DNA from: Amoeboaphelidium protococcarum
Lineage: Eukaryota; Aphelidiomycota; Aphelidea
Assembly: GCA_023515745.1 (NCBI GenBank)
Contig: JALECJ010000258.1
Coordinates: forward strand, 2,360,501-2,424,500
DNA: 64,000 bases
Direction of reading: 5' to 3'
Part shown: in pieces, positions 11,612 through 24,565 of the stretch
Position numbering within the stretch: position 1 is the first letter of the stretch
How the letters are laid out: every line of letters starts with the position of its first letter
Position numbers and translations under genes: made by a program
Notes under the pieces: model-generated
The model's database searches: none
Seen by the model: only the letters and a program-made list of their open reading frames with translations
What the model was told of the DNA's origin: nothing

Positions 11612-13929
11612 ATGTAGGATCTTATTCTCTTGTTATAACTGCCAACTACTCCTTTATACTCATATTTGAGGCCGGTGGATTTATTCTAGCTGTGTACCAG
11701 TTGCAAGGATTGTAAGAGTGCCATTCTGAGTCAACGATTGCTTGTCAGAGAATCTTACTTTCGCTATTATGGCCCTCTTATAACGGTGGACCGCCTCAGA
11801 CATCATACCTACTTGGAAGTGGAAGGTGAAAAAGATTACATGTACTTTACTTCCGAATACATTAAGAAAAATTAAGCATTGTATCACGTTGCTACTGGTC
11901 ATTATGTATTTGAACACGAACCATATCTTGAAAAAGAGTGGAAAAGTGCCGTTCGTCAACACTATCCGCATATGAATTCTAGATCATCTGAAAAGACGCT
12001 TAAATTCAAGAAATGGTCTGAAGTTTATGCTAAAGGTCGAGAGACGTGTAATATCAATGATGGTTTGGTATTGGCATCTTCCCAAGTTGATTTGCTTGTA
12101 ATATTATTCAGTGGACTAGAGGGAAGGCGAATAGCGGACGATGCGAATGATGGACCATCTTTTCTTAACATGTTTGGATATTATCAAGATGCTATAAAAA
12201 ACTTTTGGCTAGATGCTTTAATCATTGTCATTAACAGCAAGTATGACAAATATCGCTCGGAATATAGAAATCTTGATTATCCAGGTAAGTTTCTTCCTAG
12301 ACTGTGCACCTACTTTGGTCTCGGAAGTTGCGATGATATTAGAGAGTCTTTACTAAAGTCTTTGAATTCTGTACCTCATTTCTCTGGACTCTACGCGTAT
12401 CTTAACATTCTCAAGTAGCAAGACTTGTACGATTTCTTGGACCTGGCAGAGTATTTGACTGAGTTTGTGATCAAGATTCTCAACACCCCCAGGCGTCAAG
12501 ATCTGCTGGCTAAAGGTTTTAAACATGTTATGCATGTAAGAGATTAAATGGTAGTTTCTGAGGCATTGGCTTAGCTCTTGCGCTCTAAATTATCCAAAGA
12601 TTGGGTAATTGAATAGATCCTCGCGGTTAGAGTCGTTACTAGTATCGATTGGGGATGGGCAGTGTTGAACTTGTTGAGTTTATTCAAGCCATCTATATAA
12701 CTTTGTAAGATATATAGCAATATGCTCATTGGTAAGCTTAATTGTGGACTTATGGAAGAGGGCAAGCTATTACTCATTGCGCTATATTCTAATTAAGAAA
12801 AGTGTTAATATTTCGATTGTGAAATTGAACTATCTTTTTTAGCTGTGGATACTTTGGTGTAAGTGATGGAATCTATTTTAGAATGCAGGACTATAGTAAG
12901 AAATGCTGTAGATTTCCATATTGGTAATATGTATGAATCAGTTGCCAAATATCTGGTAAATCATAGACAGTCTCTCATACGTAAATGCATTCATAATTCA
13001 GCCGCATCAAGCATGATTATACTTATGAATGTTCGCCTGCACACGGTGAATGTAAATAGATTATTGAAAGTCTTGGTGGAGCACAGTAGTTTGCCTAATT
13101 TGTGCTGAGTATCAAGCTTGAAGAATTATCTCAATATGACGAGTGTCTGTACATGGATATTGTTGGAAATTACCTTGAATTTTATGATTAATCCCACACT
13201 TGATGCAGTTTCCGTTCACTTGGTGGAGCTGGCCACTTCAGATCAATTTAAATCAATAGATACTGATAGTATTGCTTTATACTTTGAGTTAATGTATGAG
13301 AGGGACTAATATTCTGAATTGGCGATATCAAAGCTGTTACAATTAGCCACCAAAGATTAATTACAATCAATATTGGAACAATTGGGTGAAGAATAAATTA
13401 TTGCTTTTAAATTAAGATCACAGTCTATATAGCCATGGATCAGTCAAGTTTATAAAATCTCTGCCTCTTGCTAATTCCCTGATAACATTATATAGATTGT
13501 TTAGTTGTGTAAAGCTAACGTTGGTGAAGTTCGGCATGCCCCATTGTCTGTGCATCGGACAATAACGCGTCTCATTACTAATACTGTTGTTCACAGGCCA
13601 TAACATCTCACATCATCAAGATACTGGTTCTTTGAAGGACTGCCGCTCTTCATTATGCAGAAGAGAGTTATACTAAGAACGTACATTGATATCTGGCCGT
13701 ATGCAATTAAAGCGTCTGAAAGTCTGCTGGTCCACGGAGATAAGGAACTTGTTCGTGGTCTGTTCCATTAATTGAGTCTAATTAGCTTTTGCCTCAGGAG
13801 CGAATAGATTTGCTTTAGTTATTCTGTGATGAGGCGGGGTAAAGTCACAAGAAGGAACTTTAGAAGTTAGCCTTGAAGATGGTGGCTAATTCAAAGATTA
13901 TACCTCTAACGGAGACAAAGTCTATTTGA
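11612..13929 (+). pseudogene. LRPVD-family gene, subgroup B, with three frameshifts
   Basis: ATG 11612 starts MQDLILLLQLPTTPLYSYL followed by RPVDLFQL. The frame is open to TGA 13106-13108. Homology to the 24566 gene shows that the true reading leaves this frame near 13,040 (ECKQIIESLGGAQQFAQFVL is in the other frame) and returns near 13,195 (TLDAVSVHLVEL). It shifts once more near 13,770, after ELVRGLFH. The C-terminal RYWFFEGLPLFIMQ module is still present, and the last frame ends at TGA 13927-13929. A pair of nearly compensating shifts in an otherwise well-kept gene fits recent inactivation or assembly error. Programmed frameshifting is possible but has no direct support. Confidence 0.8.
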
Positions 13930-14110
13930 TGACACCCTTGTACTATAATTATAATAATACGTTGATTATAACAGTTATTTATTGGTCAATCAATTAACTT
14001 GACTCTTTGAGAGACCGGTTCACAGTGTGGCGTCGCTGTTCAGTACAGTAATCTCTTCTTCTTCTTCCTCTGTTTTGTAACAATCAACTTGAAAGTTTGT
14101 CCACTGCAAT

Positions 14111-16543
14111 ATGACATCGCCACTACATCAACTTTTATAACTGCAAGACTCGACTCTGTATGACTATTTGAGACCGGTCGACTTTTTGCAGTTAACTCTG
14201 ACTAATCGCGATTGTTAGGACATCATTCTGGGTTAAAGACTGTTGGTGCGCAACTCTTACTGGAAGTATTATGGTCCGCAGTTGGCAATGTACCGCGTGA
14301 AGCTGCACTCCTATTTGCAACTGAAGACTAGCGAAGATTACAAGTTCTTTCTAAGTGACAATCTCGGGTGCCGCGGTGATCATTTATTGCGTCAGTTGGC
14401 TCTTGGTAGGTGTCCTAATCTTAGTGGCAGTGACGTGCCTACTTGGAACGAGGCCATCTTGCAATCGTTGGATGATGATCTGGATGATAGGGACCCTGAT
14501 GGAGGATGCTTTCTCTTCTCCAAGTGGTCCGACTACTATCAGTATGACGCAAAAAACATATGGCTCACTTTTGATGAATACCTTGCATCTTCCCCTGTGG
14601 ATTTACTGATTACCGTATGCCGCGAATTTGTAGATGGCACTACAGGCTCCCTTGGTGATGAATCCGATGATGATGGTAATGAAGGTTCTACTGCTAAGAA
14701 GGCCTAATCTTACAGAAGATTCATATAAAGACATCCGTACGTATGGAGATTTGGGTACATACACGATGCATTGCGCAAGTACGGTATGCATGCCATGGTG
14801 TTTGCCGTGAACTACTTCTATGAGGAGATTTTCCCTATACATTACGGACCTGGCGAATAGAGTCGTGCTAGAATATTGAAGAATCTTTGTAAGCACTTTG
14901 GATTGGACTATGGCTGCTCAATGGTGGAGCGTTTTGAAGCTTTGTTTAATGCATATCCCAACTTTAAGGTTCTACAGGCATACTACAGAGTGGTTCAAGA
15001 ATTGGGTTTGTATGATTAGATGGATGTTGGTGTCCATATGAAGCAAGCTGTATTAAAGATTATTGAACATTGTTAGAGTATCGCTGGGTGTTAGAAGACT
15101 GTACCGGAGGATATTGACGAGCTATACCACTCAATGATCTTATCTGATGGACTTAAGCTCGAATTACGCCAGAATTTATCATTTGATTGGGTTTGTCAAT
15201 AGTTTGATGAAGTACCAGTGGTAAATTCTATCCGACTCGCTTAGCTTATGGTTTAATTACTGATTTCATTTGATGTGCCTAGTGGTTTGGATTACGTATT
15301 TCAATTGCTGGTAGATAAAGTTAAAGCTGATCTCGTTGATGAAGCAAAGTATCTGTTGATTGCTTTGACTTCATCTTAAGTTAACGTTAAAGAGTTGAAC
15401 CGCGCCTTTAAGATTGAGCATTTGGAATAGTCAAACGGCACAGTAGTCGGAGTGATAGACGCTCTGCTCGGTACGGATGAAATTGTCAGTAATGCGAGTC
15501 AGTATGGCTTGTCACGCGCATTTGAATTATTATAACCGCTTTTGCTGGATCAGAAGAAGGAACTCTTCGGTAAAGTTATTTTCGCATTTAGCAGAGTGTA
15601 TGATGAAGCCTCTCAAGATGATATTCCTTACAATTACCCACATCAGACTGAGCTACTGACGATTGCGAATCTATTGGGAGGTGCGAAGGAACTAGTGCAA
15701 TTCATTGTTAACTTGAATGCACTAACTTTATCCTAGTGCGATTCTTTAATTCTGCCATATCTGCTGTATAAATTCAATATGCAGATCAAAGAAGATTTGA
15801 TTGATAAACTGGCCGTACGTCTCGTGTCTCTGTATGCAGAAATAGGTGATCTGTAGAAGACTGCCATGTTTTTGAGAAACTGTGCTGGCGATGAGATATA
15901 TTGTAGTAATGTTATTGGGCGTAAATTGAAAAAGATACATACGCCTGAACAGCTAAAGTGGATTTGCTCCTATTTGGACGCAGACTGTATCGATGCTCTA
16001 CAGCTTGATAGGAAGTATTAGAGCACTTGGATTCAGGAGGTCCACAAGGTTGCTGACCAGAGTTAATTTCCAGAAAATGTTATCGAAATTGTTCGACTTA
16101 CCATTGAAAACTGTGGTAGCCTGGAAAAAGCTCCAGAATTTGTGGAGTGTGCATTAATTAGCATTTTGATGGCAGCCGTTGTGGACCGGCCTGAAGACTG
16201 CACCTCTAGATTCTACTTCCTTGATGGACTGCCGTACTGCGTGATGAAAGAGAAGCTGATCATCAGGTACTTTATTCAAGTTTGGAGATTTGGTCCATTC
16301 TTGAGAAGTGATAGACAACCGCCTGCTGAATCTGAACTAGCATTGGGCTTCTTTGATTATGTTCACTCTATGGATGGTGATGACAATAAGGTGCCTGTGC
16401 ATGATCGTTATGAAATGGTTCAAGCATTTGCAGAGGTGGTATCTCTGATGGGATCCGAAGATTTAAAGTCCTTAGTTGTAGAATTGGCTTCCGAACATGG
16501 TTATGAAGTGTATGTGAATCGCGACGACTTTCTATTTGGGTGA
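14111..16543 (+). CDS. LRPVD-family protein with acidic insert
   Basis: An 810-residue intact frame, TGA 16541-16543. It starts MTSPLHQLLQLQDSTLYDYL then RPVDFLQL. A lineage-specific insert around residues 180-200 is acidic then basic (DESDDDGNEGSTAKKA), at the same place as the insert in the 21758 gene. The later blocks are standard: TIENCGSLEKAP, RFYFLDGLPYCVMKE near residue 700, and GFFDYVHSMDGDDNKVP, where four extra residues break the usual YVHSDKVP. A CTTCTTCTTCTTCCTC tract ends about 38 nt before the ATG. No introns or membrane segments were seen. Function is unknown beyond the family-level F-box-like motif. Confidence 0.92.
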
Positions 16544-16632
16544 ATATAGGTGAGTTCTAACGATATGACACACGTAGTGCAAAAATTGAAAGATGAGCCT
16601 ATACTCTACGCACTTTAATCATTATTAAATTC

Positions 16633-18276
16633 TCAACCATCAATAGCAACATCTTCGGTGTCTTCTAGTTTCCAAGAACCGCGCAAAGTCTACTCACCGG
16701 TAATATTATCCTAAAGCACTTTGCCTCTGGTAACATCCTCGCCATAAATTACCTCAATGCGATTTATAAAAGGATTTTTAGTATCTTTAACTATAGACTC
16801 CAACGTCTCAAGCATGAATTCATGTTCCATAGCCAAGTATATTTTAACGCGCTTTACTCGAGCCAACTTTAGAAACGCCTTTATAGCTTCAATAGTGTTC
16901 TATGCATGAGCATCAGCATCCACATTTAATTCTAACAGAGTATTGAGTACCGCGTCGTGCAGAACGCGTAAATTATTTCCACCATCAGAGCTTTGAATTC
17001 CAGTCTAATCATCATCAGTAGTATTAGCTAAATCTATGATGAATTAGGTTGAAGCTGGATTCAAATAGATGACAACAGGCCCAATTTGGTCATTGTATCC
17101 AGCTAAAGCCGTTTACAATCTAAATTTCGCAATCACCGCATAATCAAATTTATTTAGATTCCAGAAGACATATTTTAATGACTCTGAAGGCAGACATTGC
17201 AAATTTAACTCTAACAATTAACGCTGAAGGCTGTGGATTAGATATCTAAAATCCTCGTCCCAACCGAGATCAGCATCATCTTCATTGTCATTCATTGTAT
17301 GTAAGTTAAAAATGAACTATACATCATTTCCCAAAACTTTTTATAACTTCTAGAGCAATTTAAGCCAATCTTCCGCCTAGAATTAAGGACAGCTCCGCAG
17401 ATTTAGCATAATACCTATGATATCAGGCTTATACTTTTCAAAGCCGTTCATAGGCAAAAAGCTCACATCGTCCCGAACATGATCAAGATTACAGACCGCG
17501 TAATTAAGATAATACGGTACATAGCTCTTAGATTTCAAGTTCATATGTCTCAATTTGGCCGAAATAGATACTATGGTACTCAGAGCAGAGTTTAATCGAA
17601 ACCGCCCCTGTGCGAAAACACCGTATTTCTTCTGATCCAGATCCAGTTACTCAATCTGAAGAGGGATGAAATCCGCAGTCGAAGCATAGATCCTGGCTCC
17701 AATCAAAGATTCGGTCAAGTGTTAATGTTCTCTGACTCGCCCCTTTTAGCTAAATCTGATACCCTTAAAGTTTGATAACCACCATTACTTATTCTAGTAC
17801 AGGAATTACTACATATTCTAGAAACCATTAGCAGTAGACTTGAACCAGCGGGGGTCATAAACAGGATGAGGATCGATATAGTGCTCATAAAACAATTAAG
17901 CCGCAATCAGCGGATGCAGTTATCCTCTAACTATACGGTGAATTTTTATCCAATTCCGTTATTAATGACACCATTCTAAGTCGTCCACCCCACCGGGCGG
18001 CAGGAGGGGCTTATGTAACAGAGTGGAGCTGTGCAGGACAGACTAGCAGAACTAATCAACAGCGTTCATGTACACGTCTGCATCAAGTGAATACTCCATT
18101 TGAGGACGCGTCAATCTGCTTGAGTCATAATGAGCACGCGATAGAATGTTCATTTTAATATCCTGAGGCAGCTCAGGGATATTGTCGGACTAGATTTTAT
18201 GCGGAGATACTTGGGCCGGTGTACCAAACACCAAATGAGACACTGCGCAAAAAGTGACGGATATTATTAAATTCAT
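16633..18276 (-). CDS. Putative secreted protein, family shared with 53055 and 54985
   Basis: A 547-residue intronless frame on the minus strand, TGA at 16633-16635, with many UAR codons as Gln. The start ATG 18276 gives MNLIISVTFCAVSHLVFG, a plausible signal peptide ending before TPAQ; no later membrane segment is obvious. The middle and C-terminus show weak but ordered resemblance to the proteins at 53055 and 54985: a KLLQKLQKVLGN block followed by FIFNLH, and near the end NRIEVIYGEDVTRGK, which matches RVVLEGDVELGK and RVVLQGDMELAQ there. No enzyme motif is recognised. It lies between array genes and on the same strand as the inverted LRPVD gene next to it, so the two may have moved together. 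Confidence 0.75.
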
Positions 18277-18803
18277 CTAAATAGAAGCTTGATATTTGAT
18301 AAAATAAAAAGAGATTGACTTGGGAAAATTGATTAAATTCTGGGGGTCGTTGAGTGGCCTTACTATTCAACAACGTGTCATCCCTCGTGTTGTGACCAAA
18401 GCAGATAATCATGTCCTGGTCTTCATCTTTTAATCAACGGGTTCAACCGTAAAGTAAAGCCGCTTTGTATATTACCACTTATCATTTTCGGAGATCTTAC
18501 TATGCAGCAATTACAGCTTCATAAAAATTCTGCTTAAAATTCTAATTTAGACCACTTTATCATCATCAAGATTTCATTTAATCAATCGCGACGATATCAC
18601 CATTTCATTGCAGCAATCAAGAGTTACTCTATCTCACGCTTTTAATGATTATAATCATCTACTTCATCAACATTTATAGACAAAGTCAATGAAAAACCTT
18701 TATCATACAAAACGCATTATTAATCATGGGTGATCATTCTTAAGGCTCAATACTGTATCAATACTGTAATTACAGAAGAGCCGGCCAGAGTCCAATATTC
18801 GCT
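18277..18803. other. Spacer upstream of the minus-strand secreted gene
   Basis: AT-rich, with no family motif. A minus-strand frame at 18,200-18,412 overlaps the start of the secreted gene in another phase and shows no similarity to anything else here. I treat it as a shadow. Confidence 0.4.
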
Positions 18804-21134
18804 TCAAAACAAGTCCTCAATAGTCAATGTATCCGGATACCCATAGTCGTTCACAAGTATCTCTATGACTTCCTCCTAATCAATAGTAAATTCTCCCAGA
18901 AGATTGTCAAAAAATCTAGTCACGAGCTATTTACGATCACGCTCGGGCACCTTGTCAGAGTGGACATATGAAAAGTATCCACAGATAAATTCAGTCTCCT
19001 CTAAGACAATTGAGTGATCATGATTACTCCCACCATTATTCCAAATAGACATATACTTCTTAATGATAAAATCCTCTTTAAACACAAAATATGGCAGATC
19101 ATCAAGAAAGTAGAATCTAGATAGACGTTGGTCTAGAGGCATTAAGATGGCCGATTCAATAACAGCAGCCAATTTTTTCTAAACGCATTCCGGAGCATTG
19201 GCAATCGAACCGCAGTTTACATTAGCAATTTTTACAATCTCAATAATGTTGTCAGGAAACTTGAGCTCAGATGCGGCTCTACTGATGCCTTGAATCCAGG
19301 ATAGATGATACTCTGGGCCCAACCTCAAAGCCTCAATTACATCACTTTCCAAATGCACACTGATCTATTAAAGCTACTCGACAGAGTGGAGAATTACGAG
19401 GATTTGCGAAATACTATCGCAGTTCGATTTCACGCGACAAGATTCGTTCAAAATTGAAGCAGTCGCTTATGGATCATCATTATCTCTGTACAAAGTCAGC
19501 AACTTAGTGGCAAGCTTGCAAGTCTACTCTTCCCAACCCCAACAATGTAAAGCAATTAACATCAATGTGCGTTCATTATAATTGCACGCATTCTCTGCGT
19601 TCAAAGACTAAAGAAACACCGCAAACGATTTTTTGCCTTCCAATTAGTAGATAATCATAAACATCAGAGAGCTCTTGCTGTTGAAGAATACGACATCATT
19701 CGATTGATCACTATTAACATAATCAAATGTCTGTATGACACGAGGGAGTATTAATTAGTAACTATCTACCAGCATGCTCTTAAATAAGCTAATCGCCGCA
19801 GAGACCCAACCGACATAATGATCGCTTTATGCAGAACAGTTATCCAAAAGTTTCATCAAAATTTGAATCACCGCTCCTTTATACTCTTGAAACAGTTCAC
19901 TATTAAGAGTGCTCTTTAATGTAGCATAAACGCGTAAAGACGACGCTATAGCCGTCAGTAAACAAGATGCTTCATCAATCTAACCGCTCTTCACCTTATC
20001 AACCAGCTTTAGTTGCAATGTAATTAGAGATCTGTCCTATGCAGCCAACAACTCGACCACGATCCAACCAAACTCTATCGTACGAATTGAGTCAAACTGC
20101 TAAAGTCGATTACACACCCATTCTAACGATATCTCCTTGAGCAATTCGGATTGTGCACCATCAGGCAATTTAAAACATTAACGATGCCTCTCCAAGCCTC
20201 GTTCATCAACCTTTTACGAGGTATATGAGCAGCTATGGAACTCTTTGAGGTGCACAAGAGATTCTTCGAGGAGCTTACTTTAATCTAATTAATCAAATAA
20301 TCCCAAATCCCTGGCAGCTCTGCGATAAGACAGTAAAACTTAAAAATCGGGTGCCATTTCAAACAAATCGGCCAATCTCTGCAATACCAACCGGCAGTCT
20401 CCAAGATCAAAGTATCGACAGATTGCTCCAAAAACCCCTTGCTTAAAGGCCTCTAGCGGGTCAGGACTTCTGTAGGAAAAGTTGTCATAATGATCATTGA
20501 ATATCTTAACCAGCGCGTGTAGGCCAGCATTACGGAGAGCATCGTAGATATAACCGTAACGCCAGAATCGCATGTGAAACCTTTTTTATTCTAAATCAAC
20601 CTGAGCATAAAAAGATCGATGTAAAGCGCACTATCGGAATATGGTGATCAAAAAATCCATTTGGGATGACGCCAGAGGTTCTTCCCTGTTTGGTCTATTT
20701 TCATAATAATCACGCTCATAATATTAATTCCATTCGCTGAATCTCCGCTTTTCGAAAGGCACATAGCGATCATCCACAGAGAAGCGATGTCTGATTACCA
20801 AGTTCCATTCTTTGACCGAAGATTCATTTTAAGGTGAGCACCAATTGAGTGAATTTTAATGTAGAACTTGATCATATTCCAAATCCTTGTGCATAAATAG
20901 CAAGTAATCGTCAACAGTCTTTAATTACAGGTAGGGATGAAACTTGCAGCGATACATTGCCAGCACTGGCCCATAATACTTCCAGTAAGACTGGCGCACT
21001 AATTACCTCTAGCTCAATATAATTTCTTAACATTTTTTACCAGCTAGCGTTAGTTGCAAAAAATCCACTGGCCTTAAATAATCATAAAGAGTGGTATCCA
21101 CCAACTGTAATAGCTGACACAGTAACATGGTCAT
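18804..21134 (-). CDS. LRPVD-family protein on the minus strand (inverted unit)
   Basis: An intact 776-residue frame, TGA at 18804-18806. Of three in-frame ATGs (21149, 21134, 21128), 21134 gives MTMLLCQLLQLVDTTLYDYL, aligned with the MT-LL-Q-L starts of its relatives. RPVDFLQLTLAGKKC follows. Blocks are standard: YYGPVLAMYRCKFHPYL, FWRYGYIYDALRNAG, CRYFDLGDC, NVNCGSIANAPECV, RFYFLDDLPYFVFKE (DD for DG), and GYFSYVHSDKVPERDR. It is closest to the 6440 gene, the pseudogene at 4510 being the other relative. Its orientation opposes every other readable array member. Confidence 0.92.
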
Positions 21135-21757
21135 TTTCTGAAGAGCCATGAGAATGAAAGTTAAAACCGACAAATACTCCCTACTATACAGTACTTGAGG
21201 TGTCCATAGCAACCGTAAATACACTGATACAGAGGACAAGACGGCTACTTCTTCCAGCTTAATCACAGTAGGTAGTCGATCCTTTTCGGACTACTTACTT
21301 GAAGATTAAACAACCATATAGGCGTCATCTCAACACATTAACGCGTAAAACATGATAATGCATAACTATCCTATTGCTTGTGCAGCAATAATGGGAATTG
21401 GAAAATAATTTTTAATTCATCATGAATTGTGGAAAATACATCACGTACAATGTCTTACCTTACTTAAAGCAGAAGATGCAATAGAAAAGTGTCTTGTCTT
21501 AATTGATTAATAGGGAAATTAAATACGGCCCTACTCAATAAGCAGCCATTATTGACATCGTTATATAAGTTTTCCCATAAGTATATGTAGATATAATATT
21601 AAGTAGACACTGTACATTGATACGTTTTGTAACGATCAAAAATATCAACACAGCACAGGGAATTCAAACACGCGGTGAAACGACACATTTGACGCTTGAA
21701 TTTCGTCCCACACTCTTGTTCTCCTGTCAGAACACAGTCTGAAAGCGCTCTAAGAAA
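21135..21757. promoter_or_regulatory. Divergent spacer between two LRPVD genes
   Basis: About 620 bp between starts on opposite strands (21134 minus, 21758 plus), so it must hold both promoters. There is an ACGCGT word near 21,340 and a CT-rich piece (about 21,715-21,728) roughly 30 nt before ATG 21758. No gene is visible. The minus-strand frame reaching up to 21,266 is just the open extension of the LRPVD gene. Confidence 0.4.
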
Positions 21758-24175
21758 ATGACCACCGCTCCATTGCACCAATTGCTGCGACTGAAGGGCA
21801 GTGTTCTGTATGAATACTTAAGGCCTGTAGATTTATTGCAATTAACTCTGACTGGCCGTGAATGTCAAAAAATTATATTGCATTAAAGACAAATGGTACG
21901 TGATTGTTATTGGGCATACTATGGACCGCTGTTGGCAATGTATCGCGTCAAGATGCACTCATATTTGCAGTTAGAGACCGCCGAGGATTTTTAATTCTTT
22001 TATGCTAAGTATATTGGGTATACAAGTGAGGATTTATTGCTTCAGGTGGCTAGAAGGTAGTGTGTGCCTCTCGGTGAAGCTCACGTTCGTGCGTGGAGTG
22101 AAGCTATTTCACCACCAAGTGATGAATATGAGTATACTGAGAGTGCACCTGATTGTTATTAAAAATATCACTTTAATCAGTGGTCTGAATATTACACATA
22201 AGAAGAGGTGGAATTGTATACAAAGGATGAGGAGATTCTTGCCAGTTCTTAGCTAGATTTATTGATTACTCTGGGCAATCAGTTTGCAGAGGACGTGTTG
22301 TTCTCTTCCGGATAAGCTGATCAGAATGTTGGCCATCGTTCAAAACGGGCTAAAACTGAAGACTTAAGAGTCGAGAAGCTTCCATATGTCTGGCGCTTTG
22401 GTTATATCCACGATGCTATCCGTAATAAAGGCGTTCAAGCGCTGACATTCGCTATAAATCATTACCATGATCAGTTTATTAACTTTGGTCATGATAACCT
22501 GGGCAGAGATGCTAGAATTTTTAAAAAGCTTTGTGAGTACTTTTAATTGGGTGAGAGTGAATAAGTTATTTAAAAGCTTGATGATTTATGCAAAGATAAT
22601 CCTAGCTTTCCATACATCTTGGCTTATTACAGAGCGGTTTAGGAATTGGGTCACTAGTTGGATGTGAGCTCTCATTTACAGCAGGTGGTAGTTTAATTGA
22701 TTGATCAGTGCTTAAGCATCTCTCTGTCTGAAGATGAAGAAGATTTTGGAAGCTATTATGTACGTCGACTCCATCAGCTTTTGATTATACCTGGTGGGTT
22801 ATAGCCGTATTTGCGTTAATATCTGTCTTATGATTGGGTACGCTCGTAGCTTGAAGGTATCAAAGTCGTAAATAATACCCTGATTGCTTGGCTTATAATT
22901 GAAATGCTTGCAGTATATGAGGATCTGGACAGTTTGTCGTTGGTGTTTGAAAATATTGTAGACAAGCTGAATGGTGGGCTTCTTGATGAAGCAATGTATT
23001 TACTCACTGCACTCATTTCATCGGATCGTGCTCGTGATTACTTGACGTGTCACCTAAAGATCGAGAGATTCCATGTATCTAAAGCGGCTCTCTGTAAAGT
23101 GTTGATTAATATGCTTGATTCTGGTTGTATGGTTATAGACGCGCGTTATTATAATCTGTCTAAAGCTTTTGAATTATTTGAACCTATCTTGGTGAATATG
23201 AAGTAGGAATTTATCTCTAAAGTTATCATAGCGTTCAGTAGAGTTCATGAAACGATTAAAGACAGTCATCAATGCCCAGAACATTAGTAATTAGTGCGCG
23301 TTGTCAATGCATTAGGAGGGGCTAGAGGATTTGAAAAGTTTATAATGTCGTTAGTTCCTCTCACTCTATCTCAATGCCATCCCTGTGTTCTGAATTGTCT
23401 CTTTTATAAGTACCGTTCAGATTATGAGACAGAGTTGGCTGACTAGCTTTTCATTAAATTAATGGCTGAGTGCGCTAAGTTAGAAGATGTGTAGAAAGCA
23501 GCTGAATTGCTAACTCTATATCTAGACGATTAGACGGATGAAGATGTTGACGAAACTCTAGGTATTAAGCTAAAATAGGTATATCCTCAAGATCAACTTT
23601 AATAGATTTGCCAACACTTAAGCTCCGATCATATTGAGGCTTTGAATATTGGCGTATAATTTCAAAGTCCTTGGATTTAGGAGATTGGTAATATCGCTCA
23701 ATCGATCCAATACCCTGACAATATCACTCAGATTGTCCAAATTGCCAAGGAGCATTGCAATAAGCTAAGTAAAGCACCAGAATGCGTAAAAAGTCAATTC
23801 TTTACTCTGATTTTTCAAGAAGTTCTAAAGCCTCCATAAGGAAGCACGCGTAGATTCCGTCTTTTTGATAGTCTGCCGTATTCTGTCATGAAAGAGAAGG
23901 TTATACTTGAATAGTTTATAATGGTGTTCAAAATGGGTAAGTTATCAATTGCATTGACTGGGAAATATTTTCCCTCGGACTCTGGTTTTGTCAAAGGCTT
24001 CTTTAAGTATGTCCGATCTGACAAGGTTCCTCGTAGATGTCGTAGTAAACTGGTGAAGAAATTTGCCACGTGTGTGATGGAAAATGGGTCAGACAATCTC
24101 AAGGATTTAACTTAAGAGCTGGCTGACGAGTATGACTATGACATTGACATGGATGATCATTGTGGCTACTACTGA
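21758..24175 (+). CDS. LRPVD-family protein with basic insert
   Basis: An 805-residue intact frame, TGA 24173-24175. It starts MTTAPLHQLLRLKGSVLYEYL then RPVDLLQLTLTGREC. Around residues 184-205 an insert contains HRSKRAKTEDLRVEK, which looks like a small nuclear-localisation-type basic cluster; the 14111 gene has an insert at the same place. The C-terminal half is more diverged: the ENCG block is EHCNKLSKAPECV, and the aromatic module is RFRLFDSLPYSVMKE, with R for Y and S for G at normally fixed positions. The last block is GFFKYVRSDKVPRR. This could be a drifting or re-specialised copy, but the frame is complete. Confidence 0.9.
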
Positions 24176-24224
24176 TTCGAACGTTGATATTACTGCATAC
24201 TAACTAATAGATGTGGTTGATCTG

Positions 24225-24490
24225 ATTCGCATCAAATTTAATAATACAGATCCGTGAACGACTTTATTACCTCCAAGTAGAACAAGTTCACGCTATTTCC
24301 CAGCAGTTTACTACTTTCTCATATCAGACTCGTCAATCCAACCCAGCAGAGAAGAGGCACGTCTGTCAACTTTCAAAAGCGAGATGTACATGAACTTGAC
24401 TTACTCAGTTAAGTCCGTTTGACACTTATCATCATTATAGACAACGGATCAGAGACAAGCGCGCCGAAGACCCCTTGATCAATTTCATGT
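24225..24490 (-). pseudogene. Fragment of a RHS/Crinkler-type gene
   Basis: The minus strand encodes KFMYISLLKVDRRASSLLGW and then DESDMRKQQTAG. This matches KFMFISLLKADPRSSSLLGW and ESDMRKQLTSG of the gene at 27374-29003. The upstream GVFGAL piece also aligns with its EFGAF. No start, P-loop or C-terminal part is present. It fills the spacer between two LRPVD genes. Confidence 0.8.
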
Positions 24491-24565
24491 CAACGCCTCA
24501 ATGTGAATAAACAGAGAGAGAGAGAGAGTTCAGCCATCTAACAGAAACATTATTTTAGAGGCAAC

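Noticed and set aside
18197-18412. Minus-strand frame upstream of the secreted gene
   Set aside because: It runs into TGA shortly after overlapping the secreted gene in another phase. The frame with the signal peptide is far longer.
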